Source: Sipunculus nudus
Lineage: Eukaryota > Annelida > Sipuncula > Golfingiida > Sipunculidae
Direction of reading: 5' to 3'
Assembly: GCA_026874595.1 (NCBI GenBank)
Contig: CM049316.1
Location: forward strand, 7,144,339-7,208,338
DNA length: 64,000 bases
Below the pieces are notes generated by a model. That model did not search any database. It saw only the letters and a program-made list of their open reading frames with translations, and had not been told where the DNA came from. Shown one piece after another: positions 49,953 through 62,000 of the stretch; position 1 is the stretch's first letter; every line of letters begins with the position of its first letter. Both the position numbers and the translations under genes were made by a program.

Positions 49953-49989
49953 CGTCTTGATGAGACTTCTATTTTTCTGCCTTACAGAC

Positions 49990-50059
49990 ATGAATTTTAT
50001 CACTTGGACTATGATTCTTCTTGGATGTCCTTATTTCAACACACCAGTATTGTCAAAAG
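49990..50059 (+). CDS. Exon 1: signal peptide of the membrane protease
   Basis: ATG at 49990 gives 23 codons and one base, a hydrophobic leader ending before donor AAAG/GTATGT. The leftover G plus AT from the exon at 54686 makes GAT (Asp), giving the propeptide DVAVPA ahead of IINGG. A CTTACAG just before the ATG could also be an acceptor, so a 5' untranslated exon may exist. Chosen by phase and signal-peptide character, not by transcript evidence. Confidence 0.6.
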
Positions 50060-53000
50060 GTATGTACATTTCCTCTAAATAACTTAATACATGTATGTCT
50101 AAATGGACGAGTCCAGAATTATGTGTATGCTCTTAACGCTCATAACTTCTATATAGACACAGCTGGCAAACCATATTACATGACATAAACCTCTGTCAGT
50201 GGAGATTTGAGGTAATCATGATACATTATAGTTTATTTATGAGAATATAAAAGGTATCTCATTTTTCCCATTCATAAAGTTTCAGCATTGACATTCCAGT
50301 GATTGATTATATCAGTCTCCCAAGGCCAGACTGGTGGAGTGTTTGCGTGGATATATGCAATTATTACTTCGGCGATTGAAGAGCAGTCTAGCAAGGATCT
50401 TTCTCCCAATGCAGAGCAAAGGAATCCCTCTGTAGTTGTCACAATTCTGTCTTTTTCTTTGCGCTGATCCAGGTGGACAATGCAAGCGTCTCTGAATTCA
50501 TTGTTTCTATGTCAGTGTGGGTCCGCTTGCCTTGTATATGTCAGCAGGAATGGCAATACAGAAGCGGATCCAGGGGGGTCCAGGAGGTTCGGACCCCCCC
50601 CCCCCCCCTCCTTTTTTCATCAGAAACAACTTTTTTAAGGGCTTCAGACAAAATTTTGCCGCCTGGAACCCCCCTTTTCAGACCTTAGGACCTTTTTTTA
50701 GGGTAGGCTTTTCATTTGTCCTCCTAGGTTGGACCCCCCTCCCTTTTCCTAAATCCTGGATCCTGCATTAGAGCCTTGGGCTTTACCGCATGAGAGCTGT
50801 TTGATGGCTTTCTCCACTTCGTGGACAGAGGGTATGCTGTCCAGTGCATCATTTGTTTCTATTTCGGGCAGGGCATCTGTAGCATCGTCATTGATGGAGG
50901 AGGGACAATTCAAAACGGACTTGAAGTGCGCTGCCTACCGGGCCAGGGTCATAGCTCGCTCAGTGATCAGGCCGATCCATCAACAGTCATGCAGGAGATG
51001 AGATGTGCCGGAAGACTGCAGTTCATACACAGCTTTGAGAGCGTCATAGAATCTCTTAGAGTCTTGCATATCCGCATCTCTGGATGTCTGCTAATTTGTT
51101 TCGGAGCCAGGTATCTCGCATGTTCTGCAGTTAGGTCTGGACCACCTGGCGGATGTTTGTGAACGTTTTAGGTTGAGGTAGGGTTCTGTTGGTACATAGG
51201 ATGAAGCCGGTCTTTCTCTTGGAGGGGCTCTTGTGTCTGGTCATCGCTCCCATCAAAACAGTCCTGGTCATAGTTGTTGGTCCAAGGACATCAAGTGAGG
51301 TGGAGTGGACTACATCTCTGAACGCTGCCCTGTCATCTTGGACATCTAACTTGTGCCAGTGTAGCTCAACTTCAGTTAGGTCAGTAACGAGGAGGGAGAC
51401 ATTCTTGTTCACTTTCAACCTGGAGACATAAATGCGCTTCAGTATCTTCTTAGCCTGAGTTCGACGTTTAGCTTGAATGTTGAAGGTCTGATTTTAGATG
51501 ACAAGCCTGTGGTCTGGCCCACACGCTGCACTTCACATAGCTTTGGTGGTTGTAACATCCTGTCTGTCTGTTTACCTGGTGATAATTTAGTCAATCATAT
51601 TCCAGAATTTCGATATTGGATGCATCCTACACCTGGAAGACGGTCTTCTTCCAGAAAGTGAATGCGGTTTCCGTGTTTGTCGTGGTACAGTTGACATGAT
51701 CTTTACCGTTTGTCAACTCAAGGAGATATGCCAAGAACAATACAAGGACCTGTACACCACATCTGTCGACCTAACAAAGGCATTCGACGCTGCCAGCCGG
51801 AACGGACTCTGGTAGATCATTGGCAGGTTTGGCTGTCCTGACCGGTTTATCACCATCCACCAGTTTCACCATGGCACAATGGCGCGCGTTCTCGATGATG
51901 GTGAGGCATCTTCCGACTTCCAAAAAAAACAGCGTAAAACAAGGCTGCGTTCTAGCTCCAATGCTGTTCAATGGATGCTTTTAACAAGGTTGATCCTGGA
52001 GTCGTTGTCAGACACCGCACAGATGGGAAGCTCCTCAGTCGCAGAAGACTGAAAACCGTCACGAAAGTCAGGACAACAATAATCCGTGACCCGACCTTTG
52101 CTTACGACTGCGCCCTGAATACATCTTCAGAATGAGAAATGCAGCACAACATGGACCAGCTTTTCATGTAAAAACCTTAGGCTTACCATCATCTTAAAGA
52201 GGACTGCTGTGATGCACCAACCAGCAACAGGAAAGCAATATGAAGCCCCCCCCCCCCCCCCAATGGTGCATGAATCAGATCTGAAGGTGATGGACAAATT
52301 CACATATCTGGGCAGCACATTGTCAAAGACAGTAAACATAGACGATGAGTTCAACAGCAGCGTAGCAAAAGCCAGCGTTGTGTTTGGTAGACCCCGCTCG
52401 AACGTCTGGAAGCATAGAGGCATCCACGTTGAAAGCAAGATCCAGGTTTACAAGGCAGTTGTCATCACTACCCGTCTGTATGGTTTAGAGACGTGGACTG
52501 TCTATGCAAGACATGCCAAACAACTTTGCCACTTTCACCTGAACTGCCTCCGTCGATTGATGAACATTTTATGTCAAAATAAAGTTCCACACACTGAGGT
52601 CCTAGCACGCGCTAATCCTCCCATCAATCTGCACCATCTTGCATAGATCCCAGGTTCGCAGAGCAGGTCACGTTTGCCGCATACCAGATACAACAGACTC
52701 TTAAACAACTTTTGTATGGAGAACTGGTATCTGGTTAAAGATCCATCGTGGTCAGCGGAAGCGCTGCAGGGATTGGCAGTCTCTAAGCATCGCTGAAAAG
52801 CTATCCATAATCACAGATACGTGGGAAAGTCTAGTGAAAGATCGAACAGTTTGGCGTGCAGCTAAACACAAAGGTGCAGAAGACGCTGAGATAGCACAAT
52901 GGCGGAGTCGAGGAGGACACGTGAGGTCCGCAAGGCGAGGTTGACAACTACCTCAACAGCAACCACCGATCACCAGCGTCCAACATGTGTGTGTGTGTGG

Positions 53001-54894
53001 GGGGGGGGGGGGGGTTCTTCCGTGCCCTGAAAAGTCATCTCCGGACGCACAAACCTATGGCGCACTCGATTTCGGTATCGGCCACTTCTGGGAAACCATC
53101 CTCTTAATAAAAGCGAAACCGTTATTGGTTTTGGCGAATCCATATCTCCAGAGATGGTTTCGGTTTCGCCCAAACCGTCCAATCAATACTTATACTGGCG
53201 GAGGTGGGCCAAAGTAGTGAAATTTTGTTAATTATTATATTAATTGATACTGTTGATGCCTGTTAAGAGTTAAATAAGCAATGATTGAGGTATAAACATT
53301 CTTTCAGAAGTGTTTTGAATTTAATATTCCCTACTCTAACCATGTATAGCTAAAGATGAGATCGACCCTCTGGCATTACGACAAGGTTACTTGCGCCAGA
53401 GTGTAATTACATAGATCTATGTCTGAGGAAAGCATTAATGAAAATGCAAATATTTTCGTCATTTCTGACAATGCTTCATGGCCTACAGGTAAACTGTCAA
53501 TCAACATAAACTAGACAAATCGTTAGCATTTTGTGTACTTTTTAATAATACCAAACATGAGCGAGAAAAGTTCCATTTTAACCCAGCACATTGGTAAACC
53601 CTTTGGCATGTTTCTTTAATTTATGACCGCATGAACACAAGCATGGCTCGCACGGGTTACAGGACGCAGGCAGCTTGCAGGCGATACAGGAAATGACCCG
53701 TGTCCATGGAGAAGGTGTTTCAGTTTGGGTTGTGAACTCACATGTATACTATTGTGTAAATTCATTATTTTTAGCATATTACTGAGATTATGGGCCGTTT
53801 ACTACGATATGATGCAAGACCACTGCGATACATTCCTAGATCACTTGTATCACGACTCGAGTAGGCTTACCAGCCCAATTATCCGATTGCCTACTGAGTC
53901 GGGTTGTCACGGCTACTGTACGTCTGACACGTGGACATGTTATAAGGCGCAGAGAAACAGTTTATTTTCATCATAATTAAATAAATATTTGCCAGTCACA
54001 ATTACTAATCCTCTCACTTGGTCTCAAAGTGCCAAGGCATGGATCTCTTACTTTTAAGAAAATTTTCATCATTAATTTATTTAGTTAATAATAAATAATT
54101 TACGATGTTATCAGTATTATCTATTAAAAACCGAAACCGTCCACTTAAAAATACAAGGTGAAATCCGCAAATCGAAGGATGAACATCAATTATTACTAAT
54201 TAATAACAAGGACAATGCCGCCGTGGTCCCAAGAACCAGATATCATTTCGGGCAATTTACATATCATTATTTGAGAATATTTTCATGTAAATCTTAAAAT
54301 AAATGACAGATAACACATAGTTATATTAAACATGTAAGGAAATGTCATCGGGCAGTGTGGCTTTTCTAGGGTTTCAAGCGTCCGTGATTAATGCTTGATG
54401 GTTAGGCTGATCCAGGGATATGCATAACCCTGATATATAACAACTGTTGAATTAAGCTTCTGACATTAGACAAAGAGTTTGAATTCTGCCAACGTTTAAC
54501 TTTTCCATCAGAATATATAGGATTATTTATTTTATTTGCTCTAATAAATTTTCAAATTGTTAAATTATTGATCTAAAGTATGAATGGTAAATATCATCGA
54601 AATCCCTAAAAAGTATAATTATTTTCTCATTTTCATATCATTCTTTCCATCGCATTTGATATGAATTAATAATGTCTTGTTCAAGATGTAGCGGTGCCCG
54701 CTATCATCAATGGTGGGATACCCGCTAGAGGTCGCTGGCCATGGCAGGCGTCTTTGAGGCGCTACCGGTATCACGTGTGTGGCGCGGTTTTACTTTCAAG
54801 AAATTACGTTTTGACGGCAGCTCACTGCGTCAGACGGTAAGCTTATTTTGACTTTGATTACGGACTATCACACTACAATCTGAATATTATATAA

Positions 54895-54976
<82 letters not shown>

Positions 54977-56221
54977 TGCAACATACTGAAAGTATGCCTG
55001 GATTATTTATCGATAATAATTTTTTTTGTAAACACACGTTTCTTGAATGGGTAAGAGAAAAAAAAGACTCAAAAGAAATTATATCATTACTCTAAATGTA
55101 CTGTGGCCCACATTTTATGTTCGTTTTGTGTTTCACATAATTTTGCAGACCTCTACGTGCCTACCGAATAGTTCTTGGCACCAATAACCTCAAGGCACCG
55201 AATCAGACACTGAGGATTTCCAAAGTTTTTAAGGTAATGTCTCTCCAAAAATGACATACTTTGGTATATCGTGTTTCTAGTGAAACCAGCATACCTAGAT
55301 TACCATAAACAGTGTGTGTGAGCAAGCAACATGAATCTGCCAATGATTATTACTGTTTTCATGCTTACAAGATACACTTCCAGAATCTACGAACAAACCA
55401 AATAGCAGGACAGTCCGGGTAACTGTCCTGAGTAATAATAAGCTTTGCACATTGATTCATATCTATGCAAATAGAAATTTGAAAGAAAGGCACCTATAAT
55501 TTTAAGTTATGCCGTAATCAAAAATTTTAATTCTTCATTGAGAACGGTGGGCTGTTAAACCACCGTATTATACCTAAACTTAGACTTGGCTGTACAAAAA
55601 CACGGGAGAAAAAAAAAACACAATAAAAATGAGATTGTTTGCAATTAAATTAAGTTGTCATATTATCTGGTTAAAACCTGACTTTTCTGAACATAATCGC
55701 ATTTTGTCGCAGCACCCTCTGTTCAAAAGACGGCGTGGCCTGCAGCCTAACGACATCAGTGTCCTGCGCCTCTCCCGACCAGCAGCCTTCAACAGACTGG
55801 TGCAGCCTGCCTCCCTCCACGACAGCCATGACAGTCTCAAAAGCTGGCAGTGTATGATGACGGGCTGGGGCAGAACACGTGCGTCTTCATATTACTTTAT
55901 CACGATATAATACGATAATGTATATGAGAATGATTATGTTACCTGTAGGAGGCCATACAGATAAGGAGAGAAAAGGGGCGGATTTTATAGGGAGTGCAGG
56001 AAGCACAACCCCCCCCCCCCCCCTCTTTCTCGACCTCAAAGATCTGGGAAGAAGAATGTATAAACGTTGATACCGAATAGCAGCGCCGGATTTTTAATCT
56101 AACATCGTTTACTATATATGCGCTACATGAGTATAAATGATACGGCTCATTTTTACCCTGATCCCCTCTTTTATTAGACTCTGTATCCGCCCCTGGAGCA
56201 TACAGTATTATCGTTTTCTGG

Positions 56222-56307
<86 letters not shown>

Positions 56308-57666
56308 TAACAACATGATGATCGGGTCGCATCCCGTGAAATAGACTGTAGTGAATTTACAGTATATATATGCTTCGCCAGTTGGCGAGTAAAGTTTTCT
56401 TTGGATAGACTGTTAGCCTCTTTCCGCAAAATCCTATAAATGGATTTTTTATAACATTTCGTGGAGCGTTATTGCAAATATCTAGGAACGAAAGTTTAAC
56501 AATAATAAGTAATTTCGATTACTGCAATATGTTTCCAGTTAATAACATTACTTTGTGCCATTATGACACAGGACAAATTCCTTGTTCCGGCCGCGCGTCA
56601 GAGCCATCCATTTTTGTTAGGCCTGCTTGTATTCGTTCGCTCTTTTATCTACTTGAAAACACCAAATAATTTAGTGATTATGTAGACGGGCCATTGCAGT
56701 TTATAATCCTCCATTCGACTGGCACAAACCTGATTTAAATAAAACCCACCAATTCCTTCTCGGTTGATAAAGTTTTATATTAACTTATATAAAGTATGAC
56801 ATCGCTGGTATTAAGAGGCAACGAACCACATCACTGTAGTTATCCATGCCAGCTACACTCCAAACACAGCGGTTATACACTTCAGTCGTTCTATATCTCC
56901 TCCGCTTTAACCGCTGCTTTCTGTACCAAGTTTTTCAGGGTTTCGCCACCAGGTGTGTATGGCACAGGGCCAAGAATTGTTATCAGACCAATGAGACCCA
57001 GGTGTTTCATTGTGCATGCATCCAACTCTAAATAAATATCAAACCCATGACATCCCGCTCTCTCCTTGGTTTGTTACTAATTCTTGGGCCTGTACCAGGC
57101 CTGGTGGTGAAACACCGAAAATCTTGCTAAACAAGCAGCGGTTAAAGGGAAGGAGAAATAGACTGACCGCATTTTATAACCGTTGTTGAAGGAGTGTACA
57201 TACCAACCCGAAAGGACAGACAAATCTACGGTGATGGTCGCCGAGAAGTGACGAGTTGCAATTGTCACTATTTAAATAAAATGATTTTGTCGCTGTTTGC
57301 CATTCGATTTAACTCTTTACGAAGTAGTCTCATAAGAGTCCTCCATATAATTTTGTTGGTTGAAGTGTAACAGTAATGTTATGAGACCCTATATATAAGT
57401 TAATATACCAATTGATATATGCGACTGATAGTATAGCGGTTCGGCCCTACATCATCCAGCGGAGTAATCGTCTAACTCTATCCTTGCGACATACAACTCT
57501 TAAGGTTGTATTATAACTATTATTTGTCTTGTATAAATCCTGGGCATTTCCATTTCCAATTAATTCAACAAATCAGAAAGTTGAGCCGACATGCCCGTCA
57601 AGTCCACAGTCTACTTATGCTTCCAGATATATAATATACACTTATCTTGGTGATCAAGCTACTGAA

Positions 57667-57736
<70 letters not shown>

Positions 57737-58940
57737 TAGAACGCCCCTATTACGGTCACCATCGGGACTGGATGAAAGTGGCCATAATACAAGAGTGGCC
57801 GTTATACAGGACTTGGCCAGGAAAAGGGGGTTAAAATGTAACACGAAACCAAGTTCAAATCTTTTTTACAATAAAAAAAATAAACGTATATACGGAGTAT
57901 TAGTATAATTATTGTTATCAATAATAAAAATAAAAAATTTACAATCACATCAACCCTATTTATAACATTTACCAACAATATATACAAATACAGTGTTTGT
58001 TATTTAATTACAAACAGATTGTATATCCATAATATTTGTACATATTTGTTGAACCACTGCCACATGACATCGTTCAGTTTATCATTCCCTGTAAATACAC
58101 ACTGTCTTAATCTACCGGCACTTGCGTTTTCTTGATATTGTTCCATGATCTCTCGCTTCCATAGATTTCTGCTAGCTGTCGGCTGCTTTACCGTCACTCT
58201 TCCTGATCAGATCTACCTTTACTTTGAGAGCAAGTTCATGTCTTTTCTTGGTCGCCATAATGGTCAAAATGATTTGGACGGAATATACATGTAACAATAT
58301 TCATTTTTCCGTCATAATTCTTCATGTATGAGTATATTGTGCGATGTATGCTGCACTGTTTTCGTTTGATGTACGTGTTCACAAGGACATGAAAGGTTTA
58401 AAGATCCACAGTTTGCCTAACTTTTTTATGACATAATCATCGGTACCAGCTTGTTGTCATTCGTTAATTAAATGACAAACACCCTGTTTAAGATCCGGCT
58501 CGCACGACTGATTCACAAACATAAACGTAGGTGGGAACACATGCCTTACTATTGTTCATACTAATGAGGCTGTGTGTGTTGGGGGGGGGGGGGATACGAC
58601 GCTGGTTACGTATCAAACTACTCAGTCACGGTCGAGCGGTTACCTTTATCGAGGCACTCATTAACAGACAGGACTATGTGAGAGCTTACAATTGTGTAAT
58701 GATATTGAGGTCAGAAGTGGCCGCTCGATTTGTTGAGCCCATGTCACGGAGTCACTGCCCCTGACCGTAATTGAGGCGTTTTCCGTCCTGAGAAACCTGG
58801 CCGTAATACGGACTAGAGGAATGACCGTAATTGACAACAAAATGATTATGAAATATAACGGTCGAAAATTCGGGACTGGAAAATCTGACCGTTATAAACG
58901 TATTGACCGTAATTGAGGCGTGGCCGTTAGCAGGCGTTCT

Positions 58941-59006
<66 letters not shown>

Positions 59007-62000
59007 AAATCTGGATAAATGACTTAAGTACCATTAATATGTATGACTTATCGAAATGAATTTGTCAGGTGTAGTGACAATACTAACAATATTTTGTATT
59101 GATAATAAGTAATAAATAACACACTGCTAAAAACTGTTTGCTTTACACTTTAGGGTATAAGCCGCCGAAGTGGACATTTCTATTGAAACAAGCACATGCT
59201 TACGTCATAAGCAATAGTTTGTGCGGATGGATGACTAAAAATATTAAGAAAGGCAAAATCTATAATAGTAATGTGTGCGTCATCGGATCCCGTAAATCCA
59301 CGGCCTGTCAGGTTAGTATACAGTTCCGCACCTTCAATTCCACGGCATGCCAGGTTTGTTAACAGTCCCGCACAGTCAATATATGCGGCGTGCCAGGTTA
59401 GAATACAGTCACGCACTTTCAATCCTCTGCGTGCCAGATTAGCATACAGTTACGCACCTTCAATCCATGGCGTGTCAGGTTAGAATACAGGTAGGCACCT
59501 TCAATCCACGGCATGCCAATTTAGTGTAAAGTTACGCACAATCAATCCACGGCGAACAAGGTTAGTAAACACACCCGCCTCGTCAATCTAAGGCGTGCCA
59601 GGCCAGTATGTAATGTATATGATATGTAGAAAGCGCACTGACTGTATACAATCCTGCACAGTAAATCTACTGCTTGCCAGGTTGGTATACAGTACCGCTC
59701 CGTCAATCTACGACGTGCCGGATTAGTATACAGTCCCGCAATCCGATTGACTACCTGCTAGGTTAAAATTCATACAGTACCGCCCGCACAGACAATCTAC
59801 GCCCTGCCAGATCAGTATACAATCCCGCAATCCGATTGACTACCTGCTAGGTTAATATACATACAGTACCGCCCGCACAGTCAATCTACGCCCTGCTAGA
59901 TCAGTATACAATCCCGCAATCCGATTGACTACCTGCTAGGTTAATATACATACAGTACCGCCCGCACAGTCAATCTACGCCCTGCCAGATCAGTATACAA
60001 TCCCGCAATCCGATTGACTACCTGCTAGGTTAATATACATACAGTACCGCCCGCACAGACAATCTACGCCCTGCTAGATCAGTATACAATCCCGCAATCC
60101 GATTGACTACCTGCTAGGTTAATATACATACAGTACCGCCCGCACAGTCAATCTACGCCCTGCTAGATCAGTATACAATCCCGCAATCCGATTGACTACC
60201 TGCTAGGTTAATATACATACAGTACCGCCCGCACAGTCAATCTACGCCCTGCCAGATCAGTATACAATCCCGCAATCCAATTTACTACCTGCTAGGTTAA
60301 TATACATACAGTACCGCCCGCACAGACAATCTTCGCCCTGCCAGATCAGTATACAATCCCGCAATCCGATTGACTACCTGCTAGGTTAATATACATACAG
60401 TACCGCCCGCACAGTCAATCTACGCCCTGCTAGATCAGTATACAATCCCGCAATCCGATTGACTACCTGCTAGGTTAATATACATACAGTACCGCCCGCA
60501 CAGTCAATCTACGCCCTGCTAGATCAGTATACAATCCCGCAATCCGATTGACTACCTGCTAGGTTAATATACATACAGTACCGCCCGCACAGTCAATCTA
60601 CGCCCTGCCAGATCAGTATACAATCCCGCAATCCGATTGACTACCTGCTAGGTTAATATACATACAGTACCGCCCGCACAGTCAATCTACGCCCTGCCAG
60701 ATCAGTATACAATCCCGCAATCCGATTGACTACCTGCTAGGTTAATATACATACAGTACCGCCCGCACAGTCAATCTACGCCCTGCCAGATCAGTATACA
60801 ATCCCGCAATCCGATTGACTACCTGCTAGGTTAATATACATACAGTACCGCCCGCACAGTCAATCTACGCCCTGCCAGATCAGTATACAATCCCGCAATC
60901 CGATTGACTACCTGCTAGGTTAATATACATACAGTACCGCCCGCACAGTCAATCTACGCCCTGCCAGATCAGTATACAATCCCGCAATCCGATTGACTAC
61001 CTGCTAGGTTAATATACATACAGTACCGCCCGCACAGTCAATCTACGCCCTGCCAGATCAGTATACAATCCCGCAATCCGATTGACTACCTGCTAGGTTA
61101 ATATACATACAGTACCGCCCGCACAGTCAATCCACGCCCTGCCAGATCAGTATACAATCCCGCAATCCAGTCGACTCCTACACAGGGATTACTCACGTTT
61201 CATTTCAGTGAACGAATGTTTTATTTCCTTTCCTGATATATTTAGAAACACATCCCACATACATCTTGAATTCTATTTATGTTTTTTTTTTTGTTTTCGT
61301 GTTTTAAATTTTAGGTTTAGGTCTATGCATATACATGTTTATGTACATGTAACCTTCTATGGAAGAAATTTGCACAAAAACGTCGATCCCTTTATAATAT
61401 CATAATAGCCTGCATGATATATTAATAGGTGATCGTAATTTTTTTACAGTATTTGGCTAGTTGGTGCAGCTGTATTCAATAACAGTAAAAGGTTTTGTGA
61501 AACCCGTCACCTAACGAGTGTTGATAAAGTATGTGAAAAATGTTATGTATTTTTAAAATGTGATGCAAAATTGATTTTTGTTTGAACTTGGCTAACTACG
61601 TTGAGTCTAAGATAAGTCTTCTAAAACCTCCACTTGCAAATATCTGTACGGCATTATCAAAGACATTTTTATATAATATGTATGTACTGGATTCTGCTAG
61701 AGGGATACTACTTCTGTAAGCGTAAACGCACTTCTCTTTGAATTATATCAAGGCCTACATAAATATGTTTTCTTTCGACTTTTCCCCATCGTGCATTTCT
61801 GTTCATTTTCAGGGTGACAGTGGAGGGCCTTTGAACTGTCGTTATAACAGAAGCCAGCCATGGGTTGTAGCCGGCCTGATGTCCTGGACTGTGAAGGGAT
61901 GTAAAACTAACTACCCCTCGGTCTATACCCGAGTCAGTTCCCACATCACGTGGATCACTGGAATCATCCGGGGTCAAGATCGCTCTACACCGGCCCCTGT

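Larger units (their letters stand above)
41606..49989. other. Intergenic region between the MAM/SRCR and membrane-protease genes
   Basis: About 8.4 kb. It holds the MAM/SRCR 3' UTR, microsatellites (42845-42935, 46020-46117), two or three AGGGGCGGATCC elements, a cluster of GGTTGTC motifs and a SINE. Short open frames, such as the 60-residue minus frame at 47306-47488 ending near a possible donor, lack partners and recognisable domains. No gene is supported here. Confidence 0.5.

Noticed and set aside
57529-57908. Long Tyr-Ile repeat frames (also at 14360, 55939)
   Set aside because: Translation of TA microsatellites; no protein expected.
59730-61165. Regular array with CRISPR-like appearance
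   Set aside because: There are no unique spacers, the whole 89-bp unit is repeated, and it lies in a eukaryotic intron.
61738-61812. Extending the last protease exon upstream to the ATG at 61738
   Set aside because: The acceptor TTTTCAG at 61812 joins exon 5 in phase 0 and gives CQ-GDSGGP; the upstream codons are intron.
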